64,000 nucleotides of DNA from Rhodospirillales bacterium (lineage in GTDB: Bacteria > Pseudomonadota > Alphaproteobacteria > Rhodospirillales > Casp-alpha2). Each line of letters starts with the position of its first letter. Position 1 is the first letter of the stretch. The translations under genes and the position numbers were made by a program. Of the stretch, positions 25,200-35,960 are shown piece after piece. The notes under the pieces are model-generated. The model saw only the letters and a program-made list of their open reading frames with translations, was not told the origin of the DNA and did no database searches. The stretch covers positions 124,001 through 188,000 of the forward strand of contig JAJFII010000055.1 of the NCBI GenBank assembly GCA_021775095.1, written 5' to 3'.

Positions 25200-25500
25200 C
25201 TAGAACGCGTCTTCCTTAATTGGAACCACTGAGACAGCGCGTCCGGGTCTCCGACAAGGAAGGGTCCGTGCGGCGATGCTGGCGTATCGCAAACGGGGCC
25301 TGACGCGGTTCGGTGGGCTGGACGCGTTGCCTTTGGTCGAATACGGGCTCCTCCCGCTGCGTCGAAAACGCTTGACGATGCGCCCGCTGCCCGGCAGGGC
25401 CATTGCATGGCCCGAGAGGGACATCGCCTGCGCGTCTTCTCCTGTCGGGAGGAGCCCGTATTCGATCTCAGTGAATCCAATTAAGGAAGACGCGCTCTAG
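25200..25500. mobile_element. MITE-like element with nested inverted repeats
   Basis: The 301-bp segment is bounded by 25-bp terminal inverted repeats (25200-25224 and 25476-25500) with one mismatch. Both begin CTAGA and run to the sequence CTTAATTGGA. The outermost CTAG fits a YTAR-type target as used by IS5-group elements. Inside, a second perfect 20-bp inverted repeat (25337-25356 and 25446-25465) surrounds the central part. There is no transposase gene; short ORFs in it are not protein-like. It fills the gap between cbpM and the PhoX-like gene. Confidence 0.8.
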
Positions 25501-25599
25501 AAAAAACGGACGACCGTTGAGATTTGCAACAGCCGCCCATAATTTCCTGCCCGGGGCCTCCCGGATCCGGCCACCGGGGCCGGTCCTTATACCAAACGC

Positions 25600-27269
25600 C
25601 TACCGGGCGATCCATAACATGTCGAGAACATGTTTCTTTTTGCCCGCGTCCTCACCGATCATCAGGCTGCCATCGGCCATCGCCAGAATGTTGTCGGGAT
25701 TGGCTGGCAGATCCGGGCTGCAGCGTTTTCCTTCGACGGTTTTCCCCATCACATAAGGCTCGAGACGGGTGATGTTAAAATCCGCACCGGTCGTACCGGC
25801 GTAGACACCGCCACAATCTTCAGCCGTCAGGGCAATCGCACCGGCGTTGGTTTGATCTTTTTTGCCGGTCGCCCAATCAAGATGTCCCCAGTCCTTGTCC
25901 ATGGCATAGGAAATGGCGGAAACCCCCAGATAAACCCTATTGCCGTGCGACGTTACGCCTTCCAGTTTGTCCCATTCGTTGGTCGCACCGAGCGCCGCCG
26001 CCGCTTTGCGGCTTTCCAGAAATGCCGGGCGGTCGTCTGCATAGCTGCCGATCTGGCCATCGCCATTCAGGTCTTTGCCACTTTTACCTTCGGCCCAGTT
26101 GTTGACGTCCGCATTGGACAGGTAATTTGAGCTGCCCTCCACATAATCGGCGACCGTGACCCCATCGTAGGAGCTGATCCAGCCAGTGATTTGGCTGTTG
26201 CTGGCGTGGCCCAATTTGACCCAGCTCACATCAAAACCGGATGTATGGGGGTCGTCGTTTTTATCCTGCGCCAGTTTTGCCGCATAAAGGGTGCCGGCAC
26301 TTAAGTCGCCTTTGTGGTCGGCAACGAACTTAAAGAGCACACCGCCGGAAGCCGTGTTGTAGATTTTGCCGACATAGGCGCCGGAATCATCGTCGGTCAT
26401 ATAAAGGGTTTTCATGTCGGGCATAACGGCCGCTGATTCGTGGCTCAGTCGACCCGTTGCGTAATGTTTTACCAGTTCCGGCTCCGCTTCGGCGGCGGCA
26501 TTATTGGCCTCGATCATATAGCCGTAGCGATAGGGGTTGGCCATGCGGCCCAGGTATTTGGACATGGATTTGGGTTTGATATAAGAAATATCATTGCCGC
26601 CCCTGAAGCTGGCTTTTTCGTCGGCGTCGTGATTGTTCGGGTGGTTCCAGATCTCCGTTCCATAATAAAAATATTCTTCCGCCATGAGCGGTGTACCCCA
26701 CGGTGTGACGACACCGGAACACATGACAAATCCGCCATCAATGGAACTCAAATCGAGCATTTTTGACTGTTTTAAGTCGGCTTTCCATTGCCCATTGGTA
26801 CGATGAAGCAGCAACCGGCTGACGGCGCTGGCACCCTCCCGGCCGGCCCCTTCCCGTGGCGTTGGATACGTACATAATGTTGCCGGCGTGATCATAGACA
26901 CCGCCGAACAGCTGGCCGGAACCCAGTTTATCGCCGGCCTTGGCAAAGCTCACAAACTGCCCGGCGGCCACCTGAACCGCATCTCCGACGGCCGGAATAT
27001 TCATACTGCCGGCCTGATAAGACGTCGCGTCAAACCCCTGCATATACCCAACCAGGGCTGGTTTGCCTCCGTCTTTAAAATCGTTTTTGCCATCCGGATG
27101 CTGGGCGTTAACAAACAAATCGCCAAGGGCATTGCTGCTCAGGCCGGTCACTTCCGCACCGGCCGGCATGGTAGCGATTCGGCTCAACTGGGGTTCGGCG
27201 GCGGTCGCCAGGCCGGTTGTCACCATCAGGGCCGGCAAACAGCCCGATAGCCATTTTGCTTTTTGACAT
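25600..27269 (-). pseudogene. PhoX/DUF839-family secreted phosphatase-like gene with two single-base frameshifts
   Basis: Three frames together give one protein. The start ATG (27269) has GGGAG upstream. Frame 1 gives MSKSK; then the AAAA run at 27254-27257 shifts to a frame reading WLSGCLPALMVTTGLATAAE, a good signal peptide. That frame runs to VSNATG near 26860, where an extra G in GGG shifts to the frame of the remaining 420 residues (LDLSSIDGGFVMCSGVVTPW, AEEYFYYGTEIWNH, and SLMIGEDAGKKKHVLDMLW at the end). This layout resembles the DUF839/PhoX beta-propeller phosphatases. Both shifts are one-base expansions in homopolymers, so assembly error is as likely as gene decay. Confidence 0.75.
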
Positions 27270-27327
27270 GATGAAATCTCCCTTTAGGTATTTTGTGAAT
27301 AATTCCCGTAAGGCATCTCTTATACCA

Positions 27328-27355
27328 GATGGTCGATGCCCGGGCATCGACCATC
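27328..27355 (-). terminator. Perfect 28-bp palindrome after dihydropyrimidinase
   Basis: GATGGTCGATGCCC and GGGCATCGACCATC form a 14-bp inverted repeat with no spacer. It lies 15 nt after the dihydropyrimidinase stop codon. There is no U-tract; it could stabilise the 3' end or be a protein-binding site. Confidence 0.5.
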
Positions 27356-27369
27356 AATCCGGAGATTTA

Positions 27370-28827
<1,458 letters not shown>

Positions 28828-28841
28828 TCAAGTTCCTTTAG

Positions 28842-28875
28842 GGCCATCCAGACCGGTAAACCGGCCCGGATGGCC
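28842..28875 (-). terminator. Intercistronic stem-loop after the pyrimidine ABC binding-protein gene
   Basis: GGCCATCC (28842-28849) pairs with GGATGGCC (28868-28875), and an inner CCGG-TAAA-CCGG stem closes it. It is 20 nt after the binding-protein stop and before hydA. It probably attenuates read-through into hydA. Confidence 0.5.
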
Positions 28876-28894
28876 GCCGTTTTGTGTTGGTTGA

Positions 28895-29887
28895 TTACAT
28901 CCCCATGGCTTTGTCGATGACCTTGTGGGTCCATGCACCTGTGGGTTTTTTGCTGATCACCGGTGACGAGCCACCGGACAGCAGGGTTTGCACCGTGCGC
29001 TCATAGTCAGCGGGGTCGAGTTTACCATCGGATCCCGCCGTCAGTTTATTGATCTCACCCATCATGCGAACCTGGTGTTTTTCCGTTTGTGCCCCCGACG
29101 AATCGTTTTCCAGGACGATTTCAGCCGCCGCTTGCTGATTGTCGCGGGCCCAGGCCCAGCCTTTCATACTGGCTTTGACAAACCGCGCCATCTTATCGAC
29201 AAACGCCGCATCGCTGAGGTTTTTCTCTAACACGTACAGGCCGTCTTCCATGGTTGAGACTTTTTGGTCCTGGTATTTAAACACGGTCAGTTCATCGGGC
29301 GTAAGGCCGGCATCGATAATCTGCCAGTATTCATTGTAGGTCATTGTTGACACACAGGCAGCCTGTTTTTGCAGGATGGGATCAACGTTAAATCCCTGTT
29401 TGAGGACCGTTACCCCGTCAGCGCCTCCTTCGGTCGACAGGCCGAGTTTTGCCATCCAGCTCAGGAACGGGTATTCGTTGCCGAAAAACCATACACCTAG
29501 GGTCTTGCCCTTAAAATCGGCCGGCGACTTAATCCCTGAATCTTTGCGACAGGTCAACATCATACCGGACCGTTTAAAGGGTTGCGCTATATTGACCAGT
29601 GGCACACCTTTTTCACGCGATGCCAGGGCCGAAGGCATCCAGTCAATAATCACGTCGGCACTGCCACCGGCAATGATCTGCGGCGGCGCCACGTCCGGTC
29701 CGCCGGGATTGATGGTAACGTCAAGATTGGCGTCCTTATAAAACCCTTTGTCCTTGGCGACGTAATAACCGGCAAATTGTGCCTGGGTAACCCATTTTAA
29801 CTGTAACGTCACTTTGTCAGCGGCATGAGCCGAATAGGCGGTCATACCCATAACCAGTGCCGCAGCGGTTGATAAAATTTTCCTCAT
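28895..29887 (-). CDS. NMT1/THI5-like ABC transporter substrate-binding protein
   Basis: A protein of 330 residues, started at ATG 29887 because AGGAGG lies upstream. Signal peptide ends at SAHA. The mature protein begins DKVTLQLKWVTQAQFAGYYV, typical of the pyrimidine-precursor (THI5/ThiY) group, with DVTINPGGPDVAPPQIIAGG after it. It is encoded between two permeases and dihydropyrimidinase, so a pyrimidine or its dihydro derivative is the likely ligand. This is an inference from context. Confidence 0.92.
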   Translation of the reverse strand: MRKILSTAAALVMGMTAYSAHAADKVTLQLKWVTQAQFAGYYVAKDKGFYKDANLDVTINPGGPDVAPPQIIAGGSADVIIDWMPSALASREKGVPLVNIAQPFKRSGMMLTCRKDSGIKSPADFKGKTLGVWFFGNEYPFLSWMAKLGLSTEGGADGVTVLKQGFNVDPILQKQAACVSTMTYNEYWQIIDAGLTPDELTVFKYQDQKVSTMEDGLYVLEKNLSDAAFVDKMARFVKASMKGWAWARDNQQAAAEIVLENDSSGAQTEKHQVRMMGEINKLTAGSDGKLDPADYERTVQTLLSGGSSPVISKKPTGAWTHKVIDKAMGM

Positions 29888-29924
29888 AGTTCGTCCTCCT
29901 CTGATTAACGCTTCATTCAATTCA

Positions 29925-31061
29925 TCACCGTAAATGACGATAGGAAGCATGCCAAAATGTGAATTTACGCTCGAGCAGCGCCATCACACCGTAAAACATC
30001 GAACCGGCAATGGCGGCAACGACAATTTCCGCCCAAACCATATCGACATTCATCCGCCCCACCTCGGTAGAGATGCGGAAGCCCATACCGACGATTGGCG
30101 TGCCAAAAAACTCGGCAACGATCGCTCCGATCATCGCCAACGTCGAATTAATTTTCAATGCATTAAAAATAAACGGAAGGGATACAGGAAGTCTGAGTTT
30201 GAACAGGTTCTGCCAGTATCCGGCACCGTAGGAACGCATCAGGTCTTTTTCCAGTGCTCCGGCCTCGGACAATCCGGTTACCGTATTCACCAGCATCGGA
30301 AAAAATGTCATAATGACGACAACCGCGGCTTTTGACTGCCAGTCAAAACCAAACCACATGACCATAATCGGCGCGACCCCAACAATCGGCAACGCACTGA
30401 CCAGGTTTCCCAATGGCAATAATCCGCGTTTCAGGAACGCCACCCGATCAACCAGCACGGCCACGGCAAAACCGCTGGCGCATCCCAAAACATAACCGGC
30501 CAATACGGCTTTCATGAAAGTTTGATAGAAGTCGGCCCGCAATATATCGAGAGAACTTACGAACCGCGCAGCGATGGAACTGGGCGGTGGCAATAACACA
30601 TGCGGCACCTCAAACCCGGCGACAATAACTTCCCACAAAAACAACAACCAGGCACCAAACAGCACCGGGATCATCACATCGACGAAGCGTTGCCGATTAA
30701 CCGTTAAGGACCTGAAGGCTGCCAGACAGTCAATTCCCCGCCAGGCCAGGGCCCACAGGCCAACGATGAAAACCCAAAAAGCGGCGGAAACCTTTCCCGC
30801 GCCACCATGGCCATATAACAAAACCAGGGCTGCTGTGCCACCAACACCAACAGCCGCCAAAAACCACAGGCCATCGGCAGGTGATGTTGTGCCCTTCCAG
30901 GAGAACCACAACGCCAATCCAAGCATAACGGCAAGGGCAAAAACAAACAGGGGTGCGGCAAAAATGCTGACGGTTTCCGGTGCGGCCAGGGGGTTGAGGA
31001 TCATCGCACCAATCGCCGCACAAATGGCAACGGCATAAAATTTGTCCACCGCCGGGATCAC
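29925..31061 (-). CDS. ABC transporter permease with N-terminal membrane extension
   Basis: A protein of 378 residues. The first 130 residues add about four hydrophobic helices to the usual TauC/SsuC-type permease, which begins near LFLWEVIVAGFEVPHVLLPP. The EAA loop is in MRSYGAGYWQNLFKLRLPVS. The start overlaps the stop of the next upstream permease by 4 nt. With 31058-31975 it makes a heteromeric permease for the pyrimidine-linked importer. Confidence 0.92.
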   Translation of the reverse strand: MIPAVDKFYAVAICAAIGAMILNPLAAPETVSIFAAPLFVFALAVMLGLALWFSWKGTTSPADGLWFLAAVGVGGTAALVLLYGHGGAGKVSAAFWVFIVGLWALAWRGIDCLAAFRSLTVNRQRFVDVMIPVLFGAWLLFLWEVIVAGFEVPHVLLPPPSSIAARFVSSLDILRADFYQTFMKAVLAGYVLGCASGFAVAVLVDRVAFLKRGLLPLGNLVSALPIVGVAPIMVMWFGFDWQSKAAVVVIMTFFPMLVNTVTGLSEAGALEKDLMRSYGAGYWQNLFKLRLPVSLPFIFNALKINSTLAMIGAIVAEFFGTPIVGMGFRISTEVGRMNVDMVWAEIVVAAIAGSMFYGVMALLERKFTFWHASYRHLR

Positions 31062-31975
31062 GGTTGTATGCCCATGCGTTTGAGGGTGGATTTTTCGATC
31101 ACCCCGATCAGGGCGACCATCAGCGCCGCGACAATGGCTGCGGTTAACAGGGCCGACCAGATTTGAATGGTCTGGCCATAATAGGAGCCGGCCAGCAGGC
31201 GCGCGCCGAGACCCGCCTGGGCACCGGTCGGCATTTCACCAACAATGGCACCGACCAGACTGGCGGCGATGGCGACCTTCAGGCTGGCAAACAAAAACGG
31301 CACGGAAGATGGGAACCGTAATTTCCAAAAGGTTTGCCAGCGGTTGGCATTATAGGTTTGGATCAGGTCCATTTGCAGGGGGTTAGGCGAGCGCAGGCCT
31401 TTGACCATGCCGATGGTCACCGGGAAAAAACACAGATACATGGAGATGATGGCTTTCGGCACCAGGCCCTTGAGACCGATCGCGCCCAAGACCACGATGA
31501 TCATCGGCGCGAGGGCCAGGATCGGGATGGTTTGTGAGGAAATCACCCAGGGCATCAGGCTCTTTTCCAGGGTCACCACATGGACGATGCCAACGGCGAT
31601 CAAACCACCCAAAAGCGTGCCAATAACAAACCCCAGAAAGGTCGACGACAGGGTCACCCAGGTATGGTAAACCAAGCTCCGTTTGGAGGTGATCTTTTTA
31701 CCAAAGATGGTGTTGTTCATTTCCACCAAAACCTGATGCGGTGCCGGCAATACGGGACGGTCCTGTCTAAGGGTTTCGCGCACCAGACTGGTCATGGACC
31801 AGTCGATTTTTGCCCGCTGGAATTTGTCGATTTGCCAGGGCGTGTTCATGTAAACGGCACCGCCATACCAGATCACAACAATCAATAATGAGAGTGTGGC
31901 AACGGGGCCGCTGTTACCGGCGATAAACCCCCTCCATATGCGTCCGGCCCACGAATTATTGCGATCAGTCTTCAT
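31058..31975 (-). CDS. ABC transporter permease
   Basis: A protein of 305 residues. The TauC-type core begins after VLPAPHQVLVEM, and the EAA loop is in QTYNANRWQTFWKLRFPSSV. Its 5' end overlaps the ATPase stop by 11 nt and its 3' end overlaps the second permease by 4 nt, so the three genes are translationally coupled. Confidence 0.92.
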   Translation of the reverse strand: MKTDRNNSWAGRIWRGFIAGNSGPVATLSLLIVVIWYGGAVYMNTPWQIDKFQRAKIDWSMTSLVRETLRQDRPVLPAPHQVLVEMNNTIFGKKITSKRSLVYHTWVTLSSTFLGFVIGTLLGGLIAVGIVHVVTLEKSLMPWVISSQTIPILALAPMIIVVLGAIGLKGLVPKAIISMYLCFFPVTIGMVKGLRSPNPLQMDLIQTYNANRWQTFWKLRFPSSVPFLFASLKVAIAASLVGAIVGEMPTGAQAGLGARLLAGSYYGQTIQIWSALLTAAIVAALMVALIGVIEKSTLKRMGIQP

Positions 31976-32804
31976 AACTGTGCCCGGATCTCAATCCTTC
32001 GCGAACCCGGTGGGCAACCTCAAGGAACTCGGGAGATTCGCGGATATCCAGGGTTCGGTCACGGGGAAACCCACAATCGATCACATCGATGATCCGCCCG
32101 GGGCGGGGCGACATGACAATAATTTTGCTCGACAGAAAAACCGCTTCGGGAATGGAATGGGTAACAAAAACAACGGTTTTATCCGTCTTGTCCCACAGCC
32201 TTAACAACTGTTCGTTGAGGTGATCACGGACAATTTCATCGAGCGCCCCAAAAGGTTCGTCCATGAGCAGCAGTTCCGGTTCCAGGCACAGGGCCCGGGC
32301 AATAGATACCCGTTGCTGCATTCCGCCGGACAATTGCCACGGGAATTTTTTCTCAAACCCGACCAGTTCAACCAGCTCGAGGTTTTTTGCCACCCGTTGT
32401 TTTTGCTCGGCCGCCGACAAACCCATGATCTCAAGCGGCAGGGCGACATTTTTTTCGATGGTCCGCCATGGATAAAGCGCCGAGGCCTGAAAGACATATC
32501 CATAGTCCCTGTTCATGCGGGCTTCCAGCGGTGTAACCCCGTTGACGGTGATCGAACCGCCGGTTGATTTTTCCAGATCTGCAATGGTCCGTAACAAGGT
32601 TGTTTTGCCACATCCCGACGGGCCGATAAAAGAGACAAACTCCCCATGTTCGACCCGCAGGTTGATATCAGAAAGCGCATAAACCGGCCCGTCCGCCGTC
32701 TCAAAAGTCAGCGACAAGTCCTGGCAGTTTACGACGGTTCGTGTTTTTAGGTCGACCACGCCCGCTTCGTCCTCCACATTTTGCATCTCCTCTTTGCCTA
32801 ACAT
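31965..32804 (-). CDS. ABC transporter ATP-binding protein (pyrimidine-linked)
   Basis: A protein of 279 residues. Walker A is GPSGCGKTT, the signature is LSGGMQQR, Walker B is LLLMDEP and the switch His lies in VTHSIPEAVFL. It is the TauB/SsuB type. The order ATPase, permease, permease, binding protein, dihydropyrimidinase follows the M20 amidohydrolase gene by 12 nt, so all are probably one transcript. Confidence 0.93.
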   Translation of the reverse strand: MLGKEEMQNVEDEAGVVDLKTRTVVNCQDLSLTFETADGPVYALSDINLRVEHGEFVSFIGPSGCGKTTLLRTIADLEKSTGGSITVNGVTPLEARMNRDYGYVFQASALYPWRTIEKNVALPLEIMGLSAAEQKQRVAKNLELVELVGFEKKFPWQLSGGMQQRVSIARALCLEPELLLMDEPFGALDEIVRDHLNEQLLRLWDKTDKTVVFVTHSIPEAVFLSSKIIVMSPRPGRIIDVIDCGFPRDRTLDIRESPEFLEVAHRVREGLRSGHSYED

Positions 32805-32816
32805 CCGTTCAAACCC

Positions 32817-34064
32817 TCAAACGACGTGCTCCGCCTTTTCGAGAATGGCGCGTAACAAAACATCGGCACCAGCGGTCACCCATTCCGGTTTAACGTCCTC
32901 AACTTCATTGTGGCTGATGCCGTCAATACAGGGAATAAAAATCATCGAGGTCGGTGCAACGGCGGCCACATAACAGGCATCATGGCCGGCGCCGGAAACC
33001 ATCTCACGGGTACTGTAGCCACAATCCTTGGTCGCCTGGCGCACGGCAGAGATACAACTTTCATCGAAATGGATGGGCGCATAATAAAAGATCTGCTCAA
33101 GCTCGAAACTCAATCCAACTTCGTCACAAATGCTTTCGATGTCGGCTCGCAGGGTTGCATCCATTTGCCCGAGAACGGCGTCGTCAGGATGGCGGAAATC
33201 AATGGTCAGGAAAACCTGGCCGGGGATTACGTTGCGCGAATTGGGATAAGAATTGATCATGCCAACCGTCGCACAGGCGACCGGCGCATTGTCGAGGCCG
33301 ATCTGATTGACCCGCTGAATGATCCGGGCCGCCCCCAGCAGGGCGTCCTTGCGGCGGTTCATGGGCGTCGGACCGGCGTGGGATTCAACCCCAGTTAAAT
33401 TGAGTTCGTACCAGCGCTGGCCCTGGGCATCGGTAACCACACCAATGGTTTTTTCTTCCGCTTCCAAAATCGGCCCCTGTTCGATATGCGCTTCAAAATA
33501 GGCATGCACATCGCGGCCACCGACGGCTTCCGAACCGGCGTAGCCAATGCGCTGCAGTTCTTCGCCCATGGTTTTGCCGTCGGCATCGGCACGGGACAGG
33601 CCGTATTCCAAACTGAACTCACCGGCAAAAACCCCCGATGCAACCATCGCCGGGGGAAACCGCGAACCCTCTTCATTGGTCCATACGGCAACTTCGATGG
33701 GACGTTCCGTCTGATAACCCAGATCGTTGAGACTGCGCACAACTTCCAGTCCCGACAGCACACCATAAACACCATCGAAACGGCCACCGGTCGGCTGGGT
33801 ATCTAGATGGCTGCCGGTGATCACCGGTGCCAGATCATTGTTGCGGCCCGGGCGGCGGGCAAAAATGTTGCCCATTTTATCGACTTTTATGGAGCAGCCG
33901 GCGTCTTCGCACCAGCCGACAAACATATCGCGGCCCTGTTTATCCAGGTCAGTCAAGGCCAGGCGACAGCTGCCACCTTTTTTCGTGGCACCGATTTTTG
34001 CCATTTCGGCAATGCTGTTCCACAGGCGTTCGCCACTTACGTTCAGATTGGATGTGTCATTCAT
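32817..34064 (-). CDS. M20-type N-carbamoyl amino acid hydrolase (beta-ureidopropionase / HyuC / AmaB family)
   Basis: A protein of 415 residues. Di-zinc motifs are GSHLDTQPTGGRFDGVYGV and WTNEEGSRFPPAM, with AHIEQGPILEAEEKTIGVV and SGAGHDACYVAAVAPTSMIF downstream. The family hydrolyses N-carbamoyl-beta-alanine or N-carbamoyl-L-amino acids to the free amino acid, CO2 and ammonia. It would be the third step of reductive pyrimidine breakdown. A second, unrelated enzyme for the same step lies 40 nt upstream. Confidence 0.93.
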   Translation of the reverse strand: MNDTSNLNVSGERLWNSIAEMAKIGATKKGGSCRLALTDLDKQGRDMFVGWCEDAGCSIKVDKMGNIFARRPGRNNDLAPVITGSHLDTQPTGGRFDGVYGVLSGLEVVRSLNDLGYQTERPIEVAVWTNEEGSRFPPAMVASGVFAGEFSLEYGLSRADADGKTMGEELQRIGYAGSEAVGGRDVHAYFEAHIEQGPILEAEEKTIGVVTDAQGQRWYELNLTGVESHAGPTPMNRRKDALLGAARIIQRVNQIGLDNAPVACATVGMINSYPNSRNVIPGQVFLTIDFRHPDDAVLGQMDATLRADIESICDEVGLSFELEQIFYYAPIHFDESCISAVRQATKDCGYSTREMVSGAGHDACYVAAVAPTSMIFIPCIDGISHNEVEDVKPEWVTAGADVLLRAILEKAEHVV

Positions 34065-34104
34065 GACGGAAACTCCCTATCGGCTCATATAGAAAAATAT
34101 AAAA

Positions 34105-34971
34105 TCAGTTCAGCTCAAAAAGCGGATCGTAGGTCTCGGGTCGGCGGTCCCTGAAAAACTGCCAGTTGTTGCGAATTTCCCGGATCATATCCATGTCCAT
34201 GTCGTGGACGATCAGCTCATCTTTGTCACGGCTGGCAATTTTCTCGATCTCGCCGCGGGGATTGACAAAATAACTCTGTCCGTAAAATTCGCCAACGTTC
34301 CACGGCGCTTCTGTGCCGACCCGGTTGGTCGCGCCAATAAAACAGCCATTGGCAACGGCCGAAGCTGGCTGTTCCAGCTTCCACAAATATTCTGAAACTC
34401 CGGCCACGGTGGCTGAGGGGTTAACGATATATTCAGCGCCGTTTAAGGCCAGGGCCCGCCATCCTTCGGGAAAATGGCGGTCATAACAAATATAAACGCC
34501 GAGTTTACAGTAGGCGGTATCAAACACCGGCCAGTCGGACGCGCCCGGTTTAAAAAAGAATTTTTCCCAGAACCCGGCCACATGGGGAATATGGGTTTTG
34601 CGGTATTTGCCCAGATAGGTGCCGTCCGCATCAATCACCGCAGCGGTGTTATAATACACACCGGTCATCTCCTCTTCGTATATGGGAACGACGATGACCA
34701 TATTGTGTTTCTTTGCATATTCCTGCATCAGCCGTGTCGTATGACCGTCGGGAATAACCTCCGCAGCGCCATACCATTTGCTGTCCTGACTGGGGCAGAA
34801 ATAGGGTTGCGTGAAAACTTCCTGAAAACACAAGACCTGCACACCCTGGGCACCAGCCGCATCGATCAGCGGCAGGTGCGCTTCGAGCATCTTGTCGCGA
34901 ATTTGTTCCGGCGTCATGGATGTGTCCCCCTTGAGACCCATCTGAATTAACCCACCACGCAGTTTCGTCAT
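34105..34971 (-). CDS. Nitrilase-superfamily N-carbamoyl hydrolase (beta-ureidopropionase type)
   Basis: A protein of 288 residues, started at ATG 34971 after GGGAGGG. The catalytic triad is Glu in VLCFQEVFTQPYFCP, Lys in YRKTHIPHVAGFWEK, and Cys in LGVYICYDRHFPEGWRAL. The GFWEKFFFKPG block is typical of beta-ureidopropionase and N-carbamoylputrescine amidase. Its position at the head of the pyrimidine operon, with two RutR boxes upstream, supports the first. Having this and the M20 enzyme together suggests different chain or stereo preferences. Confidence 0.92.
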   Translation of the reverse strand: MTKLRGGLIQMGLKGDTSMTPEQIRDKMLEAHLPLIDAAGAQGVQVLCFQEVFTQPYFCPSQDSKWYGAAEVIPDGHTTRLMQEYAKKHNMVIVVPIYEEEMTGVYYNTAAVIDADGTYLGKYRKTHIPHVAGFWEKFFFKPGASDWPVFDTAYCKLGVYICYDRHFPEGWRALALNGAEYIVNPSATVAGVSEYLWKLEQPASAVANGCFIGATNRVGTEAPWNVGEFYGQSYFVNPRGEIEKIASRDKDELIVHDMDMDMIREIRNNWQFFRDRRPETYDPLFELN

Positions 34972-35139
34972 GTTTGCCCTCCCTGTATGTCGGACCGTTC
35001 CGGCTTTGACATCTTCGCCCTGCCAATCGGCCAAAGCGACGAACGACCACAATGCAATATTTCGCTCGGGACGTACCCCGCACCTGTAAATTTCAGCGGA
35101 TTATTTTTGCAACAATTCAAACCCCGCACTTTTTTTAAA

Positions 35140-35155
35140 TTGACCAATTGGTCAA
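35140..35155. promoter_or_regulatory. RutR box 1
   Basis: TTGACCAATTGGTCAA is a perfect match to the RutR consensus TTGACCAnnTGGTCAA. It lies between the nitrilase-type gene and the first RutR-like gene. RutR releases this site when uracil is bound (established for E. coli). Confidence 0.88.
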
Positions 35156-35173
35156 GAACAGGCTAGACCTTTA

Positions 35174-35189
35174 TTGACCAACTGGTCAA
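35174..35189. promoter_or_regulatory. RutR box 2
   Basis: TTGACCAACTGGTCAA matches the RutR consensus apart from the free central bases. It lies 34 nt (start to start) from box 1, a little over three helical turns, so cooperative binding on one face is possible. Confidence 0.88.
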
Positions 35190-35219
35190 GGGATTTGTCG
35201 ATCATTTGCGGAGGGAAAG

Positions 35220-35864
35220 ATGACTGCACACGAGCCCACCCGAACCGGCTCTCAAAAGACGGCAATTCGTGAAGAAAACGAGCGCCTTATTCTGCGCGCG
35301 GCAGAGGATGTTTTTGCCAACTACGGTTATGAAGGAGCGACGACCAGCCGCATTGCCCGCCAGGCCGGAATCCCAAAAGCCAATCTGCATTATTATTTTG
35401 CCACCAAAAAGGACCTCTATCGTCGGGTCATCGACAACATCTTTAATATCTGGCTGGAAGCCGCCGATTCGTTCGATGCCTGTGATGATCCGGTCGAAGC
35501 CATCACCCGGTATGTTGACAAAAAAATGGATATCTCGCGGCTCAACCCGAAAGGTTCGAAAGTCTGGGCCAACGAGATCATCCAGCGCGCTCCAATCATT
35601 CAGGATTATCTGGAAACAACCCTGAAGGCGTGGACCGATTCCCGGGCCCAGGTCATCCAGAAGTGGATTGATGAGGGTCGGATCTCCGCCATAAACCCCC
35701 ATTATCTGCTGTATATGATCTGGGCAACGACCCAGCATTACGCCGACTTCGGCCATCAAATTCAGACCCTCAATGGCAACAAAGACCTGTCGGATGAACA
35801 ATATGCCCAGGCAAAAAAAGACGTTACCAACATCATTTTGCGGGGAATTGGTGCCGTTCATTAG
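35220..35864 (+). CDS. RutR-like TetR-family regulator 1
   Basis: A protein of 214 residues with GGAGGGAAAG before the ATG. Helix-turn-helix residues about 25-65 (GYEGATTSRIARQAGIPKAN, then LHYYFATKKDLYRRVI). The ligand domain keeps the RutR-like YLLYMIWATTQHYADFGHQI block. It lies directly behind two RutR boxes and is probably autoregulated. A second paralogue follows. Confidence 0.88.
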   Translation: MTAHEPTRTGSQKTAIREENERLILRAAEDVFANYGYEGATTSRIARQAGIPKANLHYYFATKKDLYRRVIDNIFNIWLEAADSFDACDDPVEAITRYVDKKMDISRLNPKGSKVWANEIIQRAPIIQDYLETTLKAWTDSRAQVIQKWIDEGRISAINPHYLLYMIWATTQHYADFGHQIQTLNGNKDLSDEQYAQAKKDVTNIILRGIGAVH

Positions 35865-35960
35865 CCTTCGTGTTTTGATTACCGCGACAATAGGTTATGA
35901 ACAACCGGGAGACCGGGATCACCGCCCGACCAACCCAAACAACCGGTAGGGAGAATTGGA

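Noticed and set aside
25276-25500. Short ORFs inside the inverted-repeat element near 25.2-25.5 kb
   Set aside because: They lie within the MITE and include its repeats; no protein-like features or ribosome-binding site.
35202-35861. 219-residue minus-strand ORF
   Set aside because: Antisense to the first RutR-like gene; no ribosome-binding site and no domain signature.
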